Shown here: piece after piece, positions 28,436 through 37,741 of the stretch
How the letters are laid out: the number at the start of each line of letters is the position of its first letter
Position numbering within the stretch: position 1 is the stretch's first letter
NCBI RefSeq assembly: GCF_001042485.2
Contig: NZ_LBMN02000009.1
Location: 62,001-126,000, forward strand
Length of the DNA: 64,000 bases
Reading direction: 5' to 3'
Source: Bacillus paralicheniformis
GTDB lineage: Bacteria; Bacillota; Bacilli; Bacillales; Bacillaceae
Translations under genes and position numbers: made by a program
Notes under the pieces: model-generated
Seen by the model: only the letters and a program-made list of their open reading frames with translations
Database searches by the model: none
What the model was told of the DNA's origin: nothing

Positions 28436-30367
28436 TTATTTCTTTGCTTCTGCAACGGCTTTTTTAATGAAGTCTGCAAAGGCAACTGTTTCTGATTTTT
28501 GCTCTCCGTATTTGCGGACGTTGACGGCTTCGTTTTCAACTTCCTGGTCGCCGACGACAAGCATGTACGGGATTTTTTGCATCTGTGCTTCACGGATTTT
28601 ATAGCCGATTTTCTCGTCACGGATATCGACTTCAACGCGAAGTCCTTCACGCTGCAGGCGCTCTTGAACTTTTTTGGCGTAGTCAAGATGCACGGACGGC
28701 GATACAGGGATGACCTGGAACTGAACAGGGGCAAGCCATGTCGGCAATGCGCCTTTATGCTCCTCAATTAAGAAAGCGACAAACCGTTCCATTGTGGAAA
28801 CGACACCTCTGTGAATCACGACCGGACGATGAGGTTTTCCGTCTTCTCCGACATATGTCAGATCAAATTTTTCAGGAAGAAGGAAGTCCAGCTGTACAGT
28901 TGACAGTGTTTCCTCTTTTCCGATTGCTGTTTTGACCTGAACGTCAAGCTTCGGTCCGTAGAACGCCGCTTCCCCTTCGGCTTCGTAATAATCGTGTCCG
29001 ATCTCGTCCATCGCTTCCTTCAGCATCGATTGCGCTCTGTTCCACATTTCATCGTCATCGTAATATTTCTCTGTATCTTCAGGGTCGCGGTAAGACAAGC
29101 GGAATGAGTACTGCTCAAGGCCAAAGTCTTCATACACTTCCTGAATCAGGCGGACAGTGCGGATGAACTCTTCCTTAATTTGATCGGGACGGACGAAAAT
29201 GTGCGCGTCATTCAAAGTCATCCCGCGAACACGCTGCAGACCTGAGAGAGCGCCTGACATTTCGTAGCGGTGCATCGTTCCGAGCTCCGCGATCCGGATC
29301 GGCAGTTCACGGTAGCTGTGAATGTCGTTTTTATAAATCATCATATGATGCGGACAGTTCATCGGTCGAAGCGTCAATGTTTCATTGTCCATTTCAATCG
29401 GAGGGAACATTGTGTCTTGATAATGATCCCAATGCCCTGACGTTTCGTAAAGTTCTTTGCTGCCAAGGACAGGTGTATACACGTGCTCATAGCCGAGCGC
29501 AAGCTCTTTGTCAACGATATAGCGCTCGATGACGCGTCTGATGGTTGCACCCTTTGGCAGCCAAAGCGGCAGCCCTTGCCCTACCTTTTGCGAAATCGCA
29601 AACAGCTTCAGTTCTTTTCCGAGCTTTCTGTGGTCGCGTTCTTTTGCTTCCTCAAGGAGGCGAAGATGCTCATCAAGCTCCGCTTTTTTGAAGAAAGCCG
29701 TACCATAAATGCGCTGGAGCATCTTGTTGTTGCTGTCTCCGCGCCAGTATGCTCCCGCAAGGCTCAGCAGTTTGAACTCCTTGATTTTTCCTGTCGAAGG
29801 AACGTGAACACCGCGGCACAAATCGAAGAATTCGCCTTGTTCATAGATCGATACCGTTTCACCTTCCGGAATCGCATCAAGCAGTTCCAATTTCAAATCA
29901 TCGCCGATTTCGGCAAACCGGGCTCTGGCTTCCTCACGGCTGACTTCTTTTCTTACGATCGGCAGATTTTCGCCAACGATTTTTTTCATTTCCTTCTCAA
30001 TCTTCGGAAGGTCTTCCGGAGTCAGCGCTTCTTCCATATCCACATCGTAGTAGAAGCCGTTTTCAATGACCGGACCCACGCCGAGTTTCACGTTTTTATA
30101 CAGGCGCTTGATCGCCTGGGCCATTAAGTGTGCAGTACTGTGGCGCATGATTTCAAGCGCTTCTTCGCTGCCTTCTGTAATGATTTCGATGGCGCCGTCC
30201 TCAAGGATCGGTGCGCGCAGATCGATTTCTTTGCCGTTTAATTTCCCCGCTATTGATTTTTTCTTTAAGCCGGGACTGATTGATGCCGCGATATCTTCTG
30301 TTGTCGTCGTTTTTGCAAACTCCTTAACCGCTCCGTCAGGAAATTTGATTTTTACCATATCTGACAT
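28436..30367 (-). CDS. thrS: Threonyl-tRNA synthetase
   Basis: A 643-residue class II synthetase that charges tRNA-Thr. Domains: TGS (residues 1-65), SAD editing domain with [15 protein letters not shown], catalytic core with [13 protein letters not shown] and [13 protein letters not shown], and the anticodon-binding C-terminus. The ATG at 30367 follows AAAGGAGTG and gives the same length as B. subtilis ThrS. Controlled by the T-box leader upstream. Confidence 0.97.
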   Translation of the reverse strand: MSDMVKIKFPDGAVKEFAKTTTTEDIAASISPGLKKKSIAGKLNGKEIDLRAPILEDGAIEIITEGSEEALEIMRHSTAHLMAQAIKRLYKNVKLGVGPVIENGFYYDVDMEEALTPEDLPKIEKEMKKIVGENLPIVRKEVSREEARARFAEIGDDLKLELLDAIPEGETVSIYEQGEFFDLCRGVHVPSTGKIKEFKLLSLAGAYWRGDSNNKMLQRIYGTAFFKKAELDEHLRLLEEAKERDHRKLGKELKLFAISQKVGQGLPLWLPKGATIRRVIERYIVDKELALGYEHVYTPVLGSKELYETSGHWDHYQDTMFPPIEMDNETLTLRPMNCPHHMMIYKNDIHSYRELPIRIAELGTMHRYEMSGALSGLQRVRGMTLNDAHIFVRPDQIKEEFIRTVRLIQEVYEDFGLEQYSFRLSYRDPEDTEKYYDDDEMWNRAQSMLKEAMDEIGHDYYEAEGEAAFYGPKLDVQVKTAIGKEETLSTVQLDFLLPEKFDLTYVGEDGKPHRPVVIHRGVVSTMERFVAFLIEEHKGALPTWLAPVQFQVIPVSPSVHLDYAKKVQERLQREGLRVEVDIRDEKIGYKIREAQMQKIPYMLVVGDQEVENEAVNVRKYGEQKSETVAFADFIKKAVAEAKK

Positions 30368-30390
30368 CCTAGTCACTCCTTTTTTTTACA

Positions 30391-30679
30391 AAATAAAAAA
30401 TCCCCGTCCCCCTATGAAAGGGACGAGGATTAATAAACGGAATTCGTGGTTCCACCCTTTTTCCCGAAAACGCAAAAAACCCGTCGCGCTCTCGGCTTTC
30501 GGTTCTGTAACGGGAAGTCCCGTCAGTCATTACTAGACACATTGCCGTTCACAACTGATGTTCAAAGGCGGTAAAAAAATGCTCCTTGGCTTAAGAGACT
30601 TTCAGCCGTGGTCTCCCTCTCTGTCAAACCGGTGTTCATCTTTTCATGTCCTTATCGATACATAATATCTTTAAGTTTA
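30391..30679 (-). promoter_or_regulatory. T-box riboswitch leader of thrS, Thr specifier
   Basis: The T-box AGGGTGGAACCACG is at 30458-30445 and the terminator ATCCTCGTCCC/GGGACGGGGAT at 30430-30400 with a T-run. By the same geometry as in the pheS leader, an ACC triplet (30572-30570, a Thr codon) followed by G and CCTT can pair with AAGG at 30653-30650, placing ACC in the specifier loop. The hand-folded specifier fits the downstream gene. Confidence 0.92.
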
Positions 30680-30685
30680 CATCGT

Positions 30686-30714
30686 ATTATAAATCGTTTT
30701 TCACACAAAATCAA
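30686..30714 (-). promoter_or_regulatory. Sigma-A promoter of thrS
   Basis: Minus strand TTGATT (30714-30709), 17-bp spacer, TATAAT (30691-30686). The -35 box overlaps the ytxC stop codon. Confidence 0.8.
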
Positions 30715-31553
30715 GAATGCTCTTCCAAAATGTTTTCTCGCGGATGAAAGGCGTCAAGCGAAAGAATCCGTACGCGCTCCTGAAAAATATTTTGAATGGT
30801 CTGAACCATGGCGTGTTCCCGGTCTTCTGTATAGAGGTCTATTTTTTCCGGCGCAATCGATACGAGCGGAGCCAGGAGATGGGAATCAATATACATCGGG
30901 TGTTCTCTTACGAACCGCCTGTCTATGTATTTTTTTTGTTCCCGTTCAGAAATATACTTTAATTCCCACAATACAAAATAACCGTCGTGCACAATGCGGA
31001 CATGGTCAAGCATCGGCTCTTTCGACATGACGTAGTCTCTCAGCGATTGAATGAATGTCTGATATTCCTGTTCCATTTTATACTCGTCAATTGCCGCCTC
31101 CACATAAGACCTGAGGCGTTCATAATACCTCCCGAGGCGAAATGTCATAAAAGACCGAATGGAAAAGACGTTTTCCTCAAGACAAATCGTTTGGAGCTCC
31201 TGAATGATGTAATGTTCGCGAGGGGTGTCGTCCTTGTTGAGAGGAAGCCCTTCAAGTTCGCCCTCCATAATGCTGTGGGCCAGTTGAAGAATCTGCTGCT
31301 GTTCATCCCGGTCCAAAAAGTAATAATCGCCTTCAATAACCGAAAGCATGTATTCGTCTTCTTTGCATTCTGTAAAAAATCTCGTCAGAACCGGCTCAAT
31401 ATAGGCCTGAATACTAACAGAGGAATGGGTCTTTTCAATTCCGATCTTCCCTGGTGCTTCGTGAATCTTGATATGCCGGTTCGCATCCGCATTGCGAAGG
31501 AGATGCAAAAACGCGGCTGTATCATAATCATCTTCAAATGTAATTTCAAGCAT
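30711..31553 (-). CDS. ytxC: Conserved hypothetical protein YtxC
   Basis: A 280-residue soluble protein of the YtxC family (sporulation-associated annotation in Bacillus), function unknown. No enzyme motif is visible; it is rich in charged helices, e.g. FMTFRLGRYYERLRSYVEAA and REQKKYIDRRFVREHPMYI. The start is the ATG at 31553 after AGGGGGG; ATGs further up lie before the ribosome site. It sits between ytxB and thrS as in B. subtilis. Confidence 0.85.
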   Translation of the reverse strand: MLEITFEDDYDTAAFLHLLRNADANRHIKIHEAPGKIGIEKTHSSVSIQAYIEPVLTRFFTECKEDEYMLSVIEGDYYFLDRDEQQQILQLAHSIMEGELEGLPLNKDDTPREHYIIQELQTICLEENVFSIRSFMTFRLGRYYERLRSYVEAAIDEYKMEQEYQTFIQSLRDYVMSKEPMLDHVRIVHDGYFVLWELKYISEREQKKYIDRRFVREHPMYIDSHLLAPLVSIAPEKIDLYTEDREHAMVQTIQNIFQERVRILSLDAFHPRENILEEHS

Positions 31554-31630
31554 GTTTGTCCCCCCTAACAACATCTGATACATGTATATGGGGGTGACAA
31601 ATAAAATAGACGTAAAAAAAGGATGAGCCC

Positions 31631-32272
31631 TTAATCGAGGAGCGCCTGCACTTTTTTTCTGAACAAAAGAGGCACGGTAATGAATATCAAGTAAATTGCC
31701 GCTGCAGCTGCAATTGCTATGATGTCGCCGGTCAAGAGGCTTGACCCGAGCACATTTAAAATAACGGTGCCCGGAATGATGCCCGTAGCCGTCGCCAGGG
31801 CAAACGACAGGGGCTTCACTTTTGACACGCCTGCCGCATAGCTAACCGCGTCAAAATGAATCGGCGCGAGCCTCAAGAGCAGAATGCAGAAAAAGCCGTT
31901 TTTCCGCAAAAGCGTCCGCAGGCTGTCAAGCTTCAGCGGCATGTGCTGAAGGTTTCCGCCGAGCCTGTATGCAACAGCGAATGACAAAAATGCACCGCCC
32001 GCCGCACCGATAAAAGAATACAAAGAGCCAAACAGCGGACCGAATGCGAGGCCCCCGCTGACGGCGAAAACGGAAGCAGGTAGCAGCAAAAACGGCCGGA
32101 TCATCAATAATCCGATATAGATGAGCGGGGCGAAAATCCCGAAGGATAAGACGCCTTCTCTTATATGAGCGGGGCTCAGATTCAGATATTTCGCATTCAA
32201 CCATAGTCCGGCCGCCGCGATTACGGCGATAACCGTCCATTTGGCCAATGTTCTTTTTTGCATCTTCTTCAT
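31631..32272 (-). CDS. ytxB: VTT/SNARE-associated (TVP38/DedA-type) membrane protein YtxB
   Basis: A 213-residue membrane protein of the TVP38/TMEM64 (VTT) family, with about five segments and the family motif region PASVFAVSGGLAFGPLFGSL with FIGAAGGAFLSFAVAYRLGG and LLLRLAPIHFDAVSYAAG. Members are thought to move lipids across the membrane; the Bacillus role is not known. It follows dnaI by 30 bp and is probably in the same unit. Confidence 0.85.
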   Translation of the reverse strand: MKKMQKRTLAKWTVIAVIAAAGLWLNAKYLNLSPAHIREGVLSFGIFAPLIYIGLLMIRPFLLLPASVFAVSGGLAFGPLFGSLYSFIGAAGGAFLSFAVAYRLGGNLQHMPLKLDSLRTLLRKNGFFCILLLRLAPIHFDAVSYAAGVSKVKPLSFALATATGIIPGTVILNVLGSSLLTGDIIAIAAAAAIYLIFITVPLLFRKKVQALLD

Positions 32273-32301
32273 CTCCGTAATTGAAGCTCGGGATCATGTA
32301 A

Positions 32302-33234
32302 TTACTGCCGCCGGTTTTTCCCGTCCAGCCGGACAGGCGTCGCTAAATACAGCACCCTCTCCATCAGCCTTGCCGCTTTCACCTCTTCTTTTTCGCCCCT
32401 TTGCGAATAGGTGAAATGGTGTTTCAGTTCATCAGGGTCAAAGTTGGAAGAGAAAAACGTCGGCAGCTGATGAGACATTCTGTGCTGAAGGATGGCGCCA
32501 AGCACCTCATCCCTCACCCAGCTTGACATGGACTCCGCACCGATATCATCGAGCATTAGAATCGGCGTAGACTTGACCATCTCAAGCTTTTCTTCAAGCG
32601 ACTGATCGTGTATCGCATTTTTCAGTTCCCTGACAAATTCGGGGACATAGACGAGAATGGATGGATGGTCCTTTGCCGCAAGCTCGTTGGCGATGGCGGC
32701 CAGCATAAAGGTTTTTCCGACCCCGAACTTCCCGTAGACGTAGATGCCTTTTCCCTTTCCCGTTTCGTTATAGTCATGCAAAAAGCCTGTCACAAGCTGA
32801 AGGACCTTTAATCTGCTCGGATCATCTCCGTCAATATCGGCAAACGTAGCATTCAAGAGATCCTGTTGAATATAGATGCTTTTAATCAGCGACCGCTGTC
32901 TTTCCCTCTCGTCCGCTGCCTTTTTTTCCGGACACCTGTCATATTGAACATCGATCGTTTTTCCGTTCATCACAAGCTTTGGATGATAACCTTGAATCAG
33001 GTTTTTGCACTCTTTCAGACTCGGGCAGTCTTGGCATGCTTTGCTTTGCTGTGTAAATTCATAAAGCTTGTTTAGGCTCCTGTCGATCATTCCTTGATCC
33101 ACTTCTGACTGGCGGCTGTTTAAAAACTCCTGAACATCCTTGTCAGAGAGCACTTTTTCTTTCATATCTTCAAGGCGTTTTTGAAAATCGGGTCTCGTCG
33201 TCACGCCTTGCAAAGCGCGTTTAATCGGCTCCAT
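32302..33234 (-). CDS. dnaI: Primosomal helicase loader DnaI
   Basis: A 310-residue AAA+ loader that places the DnaC helicase on DNA with DnaB and DnaD. The N-terminal helicase-binding domain carries zinc ligands (C67, C70, C76, C101 region: ACQDCPSLKEC and YDRCPEK); the AAA+ domain has Walker A GKFGVGKT (about 168-175), Walker B PILMLDDIGAESM, and sensor motif FSSNFDP. The ATG at 33234 has GAGGTG 6 bp before; a GTG at 33243 is the alternative. It follows dnaB directly. Confidence 0.95.
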   Translation of the reverse strand: MEPIKRALQGVTTRPDFQKRLEDMKEKVLSDKDVQEFLNSRQSEVDQGMIDRSLNKLYEFTQQSKACQDCPSLKECKNLIQGYHPKLVMNGKTIDVQYDRCPEKKAADERERQRSLIKSIYIQQDLLNATFADIDGDDPSRLKVLQLVTGFLHDYNETGKGKGIYVYGKFGVGKTFMLAAIANELAAKDHPSILVYVPEFVRELKNAIHDQSLEEKLEMVKSTPILMLDDIGAESMSSWVRDEVLGAILQHRMSHQLPTFFSSNFDPDELKHHFTYSQRGEKEEVKAARLMERVLYLATPVRLDGKNRRQ

Positions 33235-33249
33235 CATCTTCACCTCACA

Positions 33250-34674
33250 TTAAAGAGCGGAATGGTTTTTCAGTTTTTTTATTTCTTCGAGCAGCTTCTG
33301 CTTCTGTTGGTCAAAGCCTTCTCTCGTTACGGAACCGGCCGGCTCTGTTTCGAGCGGTTTACTGTCGGCTTCGTCACTTTCCCGAAGCCAGTCAGGCAGC
33401 TTTTCTTCCCTGATGACTTTCTTGTTCCGGGAAGGCTTTTTCTTCCCTTCCGCCCATTCAAGATATTGGCGGTTTTCTTCTTTCGCAAGCTTCATAGCCT
33501 CTCTAACCGTGCGAACGTTTTTTCTGGCCCAGTGAGAAGCTATTTTTTGGGTGTAATTTTTCGAAAGCTTCATATCGGTTTTCAGCATGACATAATAAAT
33601 CAGAACATTGATGACGCCGGGCTCTAATTTTTGGTCAAGCATTATTTCTTCTATAATTTTCAGATCGGCTTTGGATGGTTCCGCTCCGCCGCCGATATCC
33701 TGCAGCAGCTTTTTTGGCGATACCTGCTCAAGCAAAGCGATCAAATTGTCTTCCTTGGCGTTCGTTGACGACTGTTGATTCGGCTGTTCGCGGAGATTCA
33801 TCGGCTGCACTTTGTCGACGAGTTCCGGAAGCGGGCCGCTGCGCTCGATTTGATACCAGTCGCTCGCCGCTTTTCTGAGCGCTTCTGTCGTGATCGTATC
33901 GTGCTCGTCAACGGCTGACATGACGACGTTTTGCATCTGAAGCGGTTCGATCCCGTAAAGAAAGGCGAGCTTTTTAATCGTTTCCTTCACTTGGTCTGTC
34001 AGCGCTTTTCTCGGGATAAGCGTGTCGGATAGACCGGCGAGAAACAGTTGAAAGTCAAAGGCGTCGTCTGTGACTGCCGCCGGTTTGCCATTCCCTTCTT
34101 TCATCCATTCACGATCTTCGCGAAGCTCCATCGCTTCGATCATATCGTCAGACATCTTCCATTCGCTCGGCTGGACAGATGCAAAAACTTCGTTGAAAGA
34201 ACGGGTGATATCCCGTGCTTCTTCGGGAACAGACGGATGGGAAAAGTATTCTTTCAGCTGCTGAAACCTCGCTTTTCCGACGCGGTTGTACAAGAAGACA
34301 TTCAGCATGCCGTCCTGAAAGAACTCATCCGGTCTGAGCGGCGGAATCAATTCATATATAAACAAACGTTCGTCTTCCGTTTCTTTTATAAAAGTTTTCA
34401 ACAGTCCGATCCCCTCAAGCTTTTCCTTCTCTGAGTGAATCGTCTTCAGATTGGTCTGCATCGCCGCCATCAGCTGTCTGTGAGTCGAGCTTTTCCCCCA
34501 GACTCTGTTTTGCTCCAGCTCTCCCCACAGCGTGAGAAACAAGCTGAATGAAAAAGAACCGATTAGAGGCTGATACAATAGCGTGACAATTTGCCGGTCC
34601 AAGTCCTGCAGCAATCCGCAGCTCTTGACAACGTACGGATCGACAGGAAGCAAATCTTTCCAATAATTACTCAT
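33250..34674 (-). CDS. dnaB: Replication initiation and membrane attachment protein DnaB
   Basis: A 474-residue helicase co-loader, part of the DnaD/DnaB primosome that brings the DnaI-helicase complex to oriC and to stalled forks. It has two DnaD-like domains; the C-terminal one includes IASHWARKNVRTVREAMKLA and ENRQYLEWAEG. The start MSNYWKDLLPVDPYVV at 34674 is preceded by GGAAGG; a TTG 12 bp upstream is less likely. Translationally close to dnaI (15 bp). Confidence 0.94.
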   Translation of the reverse strand: MSNYWKDLLPVDPYVVKSCGLLQDLDRQIVTLLYQPLIGSFSFSLFLTLWGELEQNRVWGKSSTHRQLMAAMQTNLKTIHSEKEKLEGIGLLKTFIKETEDERLFIYELIPPLRPDEFFQDGMLNVFLYNRVGKARFQQLKEYFSHPSVPEEARDITRSFNEVFASVQPSEWKMSDDMIEAMELREDREWMKEGNGKPAAVTDDAFDFQLFLAGLSDTLIPRKALTDQVKETIKKLAFLYGIEPLQMQNVVMSAVDEHDTITTEALRKAASDWYQIERSGPLPELVDKVQPMNLREQPNQQSSTNAKEDNLIALLEQVSPKKLLQDIGGGAEPSKADLKIIEEIMLDQKLEPGVINVLIYYVMLKTDMKLSKNYTQKIASHWARKNVRTVREAMKLAKEENRQYLEWAEGKKKPSRNKKVIREEKLPDWLRESDEADSKPLETEPAGSVTREGFDQQKQKLLEEIKKLKNHSAL

Positions 34675-34762
34675 ATCTTTTGTCAACCTTCCACTTTGTT
34701 TCTTGTCCTCATTTTACACCTTTTTCAGGCCTTCATGTCACACGACCGTGGTTTTATCATGA

Positions 34763-34795
34763 GAAAAGAGCTGGATTAATTTACAGCTCTTTACC
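34763..34795 (-). terminator. Weak hairpin after nrdR
   Basis: AAAGAGCTG / CAGCTCTTT (34765-34773 with 34784-34792) covers the nrdR stop codon; only a short T-run follows, so read-through into dnaB-dnaI is likely. Confidence 0.35.
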
Positions 34796-35249
34796 GTTCT
34801 TTCTTTATTAAATCTTTCAGCTCGTCGATAAATACGTTGATATCTTTAAATTGGCGGTATACTGAAGCAAACCGGACATATGCGACTTCGTCGATTTTCG
34901 CAAGCCGGTCCATCACCATTTCTCCGATCATGTCGCTTTTCACTTCAGCAACGCCTTGATTTCTAAGCTCTTTTTCAATTTCAAAGCAAATATCCTCTAG
35001 CTGCTTTAAGGCGACAGGGCGTTTTTCGCACGCTTTGATCAAACCGCGGAGCATCTTCTCGCGGCTGAATTCTTCCCGGATTCCTTCTTTTTTTACGACG
35101 ATGAGCGGAATTTCTTCCACTTTTTCAAATGTAGTAAATCGATAGTTGCATGATTCGCATTCGCGTCTTCTGCGAATCGATCTGCCTTCGTCAACGGGAC
35201 GGGAGTCCAAAACCCTCGTCCCGTTATGCTGACATGCTGGACATTTCAT
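34791..35249 (-). CDS. nrdR: Ribonucleotide reductase repressor NrdR
   Basis: A 152-residue repressor of ribonucleotide reductase genes. The zinc finger uses C3, C6, C31, C34 (MKCPACQH and ECESCNYR); residues about 48-140 are an ATP-cone domain ([20 protein letters not shown]) that senses ATP/dATP. It lies upstream of dnaB-dnaI, the usual Bacillus order (formerly ytcG). Confidence 0.96.
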   Translation of the reverse strand: MKCPACQHNGTRVLDSRPVDEGRSIRRRRECESCNYRFTTFEKVEEIPLIVVKKEGIREEFSREKMLRGLIKACEKRPVALKQLEDICFEIEKELRNQGVAEVKSDMIGEMVMDRLAKIDEVAYVRFASVYRQFKDINVFIDELKDLIKKER

Positions 35250-35265
35250 TTTTTCAGCTCCCTAT

Positions 35266-35658
35266 TCAATTGTTTGAATGTACAGATTTCTGCAGCTTTC
35301 CGTCCAGTTCGCTGTATAGCGTCGAGACAAGCCCGCGGCTGTAGCCAAAATCGGTCGGCAAAAACGTTTCCGTTGACACATTAAAATCCACCGCTGTATC
35401 AAAAGGGCGAATCGACACGACTGTCGCCACCACAAAAGCTTTTCTCGTTTTTTTCACCTCGGCGCTGATTTCTCCTCTTTCTTCCGACACCGATGTCACC
35501 TTACAGCCGTCAAGGCCTTCCAGCACTTCCTTTACAGCATTGAGCGCTTCTTTTGACGCCGCTTTATAATAGCGGCTCTTCAGCTTGTCCGAAGGATGGC
35601 GGTCAGACGTTTCGGCGTGTGTAGAAAAAAACCGGTGAATGTTTTGAAAAAGACTCAT
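35266..35658 (-). CDS. Conserved hypothetical cytosolic protein
   Basis: A 130-residue soluble protein. Residues 30-125 look like one alpha/beta domain (YYKAASKEALNAVKEVLEGL, VTSVSEERGEISAEVKK, AVDFNVSTETFLPTDFGYS). This resembles small DUF1499-like domains, but I do not recognise the family for certain. ATG at 35658 follows GGGGAT; it stands 17 bp before nrdR and may be co-transcribed with it. No enzyme motif or membrane segment. Confidence 0.75.
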   Translation of the reverse strand: MSLFQNIHRFFSTHAETSDRHPSDKLKSRYYKAASKEALNAVKEVLEGLDGCKVTSVSEERGEISAEVKKTRKAFVVATVVSIRPFDTAVDFNVSTETFLPTDFGYSRGLVSTLYSELDGKLQKSVHSNN

Positions 35659-35843
35659 ATCCCCTGTCCCCTTTGTCTTTCTTCTCTATATTTTATTAAA
35701 AAAATGGTTGATTTCCAAGGGAAAACAAATTAGGGCAAGAGAATGCCGGGGAGAATATGTTTCGGGGATTGTCGCGAGAGGAAAGAAAAAGGAGCGGATT
35801 TTAAAAGCGGTGTCCGCTTTTTCATCCAGCTCCTCTATCGGCA

Positions 35844-36230
35844 TTAAAGTGCCTGTGCTTTGGCGTTGGCCTGTTTCACCTGAACAGGTCCCATGCCTCT
35901 CGGTATTTCAATGTTCTCTCTTGTTTCTGCTCTTAATTCTTCTGCGATATAATCGGCAGCTACGTTCGGATCTAAATCTCCGCAAGTATAAACATCAATG
36001 CTGGCATATCCGTGTTCAGGAAAACTGTGAATGGTCAAGTGAGATTCAGAAATGATCACAACCCCGCTTACACCTTGAGGTGCAAACTTATGAAAGGCTA
36101 CCTCACGTACCTCAGCACCTGACTTCAGTGCCGCATTTACAAACGTTTTTTCAATAAAATCCATGTCATTCAGCTTATCAAAATCGCATCCCCACAGTTC
36201 GGAGATAACGTGACGCCCCATTGTTTCCAT
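35844..36230 (-). CDS. speD: S-adenosylmethionine decarboxylase proenzyme
   Basis: A 128-residue prokaryotic-type pyruvoyl enzyme that makes decarboxylated S-adenosylmethionine for spermidine synthesis. Self-cleavage occurs between E62 and S63 in [19 protein letters not shown]; the catalytic cysteine lies in [10 protein letters not shown]. The start is the ATG at 36230, 8 bp after a GGGGGG ribosome site (36244-36239). It lies downstream of gapB and has its own promoter and a long structured leader. Confidence 0.96.
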   Translation of the reverse strand: METMGRHVISELWGCDFDKLNDMDFIEKTFVNAALKSGAEVREVAFHKFAPQGVSGVVIISESHLTIHSFPEHGYASIDVYTCGDLDPNVAADYIAEELRAETRENIEIPRGMGPVQVKQANAKAQAL

Positions 36231-36370
36231 AGCATGGACCCCCCTTAACAAGAATTAGAAAAGTGAATTTCCAAGCAACTGAACCGGTCATTTACCACGG
36301 GGGAAAGTTAGTCCGGAGAGGTCCTAACCCTTTAAGTAATGCCGAAGCGCTCACGAACTAGAAGTTCACG
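36231..36370 (-). promoter_or_regulatory. Long structured 5' leader of speD
   Basis: About 140 nt between the predicted start of transcription and the ATG. It begins with a hairpin CGTGAAC-TTCTA-GTTCGTG (GU pairs included), has a second hairpin GTTAG/CTAAC near 36329-36308, and contains CCCCC (36303-36299), which can pair with the GGGGGG ribosome site (36244-36239). This suggests control of translation. No known riboswitch class was recognised. Confidence 0.5.
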
Positions 36371-36376
36371 AAAAAT

Positions 36377-36405
36377 AGTATACTTTGTTTGAATATTTTT
36401 TGCAA
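36377..36405 (-). promoter_or_regulatory. Sigma-A promoter of speD
   Basis: Minus strand TTGCAA (36405-36400), 17 bp, TATACT (36382-36377). Confidence 0.75.
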
Positions 36406-36465
36406 GGCGGTTTTATCATTTGATGGTTAAGGGGTATTTATTTTTTATCCGTCCATGCTCTTATT

Positions 36466-37488
36466 TTATACAGCCGAAGGGTGTTTCATTCTTGAAGCCA
36501 CGTATCTGATTAAATCGACAACCCTGCACGAATATCCCCATTCGTTGTCATACCATGCGAGCACTTTCACCTTTCTGTTCTCAAGCACCATTGTTGAAAG
36601 GCTGTCGATCACCGCCGAGTATGGATTCGTATTAAAATCGGATGAGACAAGCGGTTCATCGCATACATCGAGGATCCCGGACATCGAGCCTGCCGCCGCC
36701 ATTCGGAACGCTTCATTAATATCTTCTGCCGTCGCATCGCTTTTTAAATCAGCCACAAGGTCAACGAGTGACACATTTGAGACGGGAACGCGCAGGGCCA
36801 GGCCGTGCATTCTTCCTTTTAAATGTGGCATGACAAGTGACAGCGCTTTCGCGGCGCCTGTCGTTGTCGGAATGATCGAAGAACCGCAGGCGCGCGCCCT
36901 TCTCAAGTCTTTGTGCGGATTATCAATATTTTTTTGATCATTTGTAAATGCGTGAACAGTGGTCACCAGGCCGTTTTCAATGCCAAATGCATCATCAAGC
37001 ACTTTTGCGACAGGAGCGAGACAATTCGTCGTACAGGAAGCGTTTGAAATAATCGTATGACGCTCCGCATCAAATTCGCGTTCATTGACGCCCATCACGA
37101 TTGTGATGTCTTCATTTTTCCCCGGCGCTGTCAAAATAACTTTTTTCGCGCCGGCTTCAATATGAGCTTCCGCTTTTTCCTTCGCGTTAAATTTCCCCGT
37201 CGCTTCTACGACGATGTCGATCCCGTATTGCGCCCACGGAAGAAGTTTAGGGTCCCTCTGATTGGTCAGCATGACCTTTTTACCGTTAACGAACAGGCAA
37301 TCGTCTCCAGCGTTTACATCAAGCTCATATCGGCCGTGATTTGTGTCATACTTTATTAAATGAGCGAGCGTTTCCGGAGGGTAGCTCGCATTGATCACTG
37401 CAATGTCAATCTGTTCATCAAGCATCGCTTTTCTAAACACCATTCTGCCGATCCGGCCGAATCCGTTTATCGCAACTTTCACTTTCAT
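36466..37488 (-). CDS. gapB: Gluconeogenic glyceraldehyde-3-phosphate dehydrogenase GapB
   Basis: A 340-residue dehydrogenase used in gluconeogenesis in B. subtilis with preference for NADP. Rossmann motif INGFGRIGRMVFR; catalytic C152 in SNASCTTNCLAP; substrate loop RACGSSIIPTTTGAAKA; C-terminal WYDNEWGYSCRVVDL. ATG at 37488 follows AAGGGGTG. A CcpN-type box lies in its promoter region. In B. subtilis gapB and speD are neighbours and partly co-transcribed. Confidence 0.96.
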   Translation of the reverse strand: MKVKVAINGFGRIGRMVFRKAMLDEQIDIAVINASYPPETLAHLIKYDTNHGRYELDVNAGDDCLFVNGKKVMLTNQRDPKLLPWAQYGIDIVVEATGKFNAKEKAEAHIEAGAKKVILTAPGKNEDITIVMGVNEREFDAERHTIISNASCTTNCLAPVAKVLDDAFGIENGLVTTVHAFTNDQKNIDNPHKDLRRARACGSSIIPTTTGAAKALSLVMPHLKGRMHGLALRVPVSNVSLVDLVADLKSDATAEDINEAFRMAAAGSMSGILDVCDEPLVSSDFNTNPYSAVIDSLSTMVLENRKVKVLAWYDNEWGYSCRVVDLIRYVASRMKHPSAV

Positions 37489-37541
37489 CAAATATGCACC
37501 CCTTATTTTATGTCATTCCACATCATGATTTATCCAAAATA

Positions 37542-37552
37542 AGTATAACACA
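37542..37552 (-). promoter_or_regulatory. Predicted CcpN operator of gapB
   Basis: Minus strand TGTGTTATACT fits the published CcpN consensus TRTGHYATAYW at all positions and contains a -10-like TATACT. CcpN represses gapB and pckA under glycolytic conditions in B. subtilis. Confidence 0.55.
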
Positions 37553-37741
37553 TTATTTTTAATTAGCCATACCATTTGTTTCTTTTACAGCAAATTTACG
37601 CAGTTTTTGTGAAACAGTGAACAAAGAACTAGAAAAAATCGGCATTAAAGCATATATTTCAAATACATCTTTAGTGCTACAATTTCCAACGGCGCCAAAT
37701 TTTCACACGACAGAAGGCAGTGTCTTCAAGAAAGGACAACC

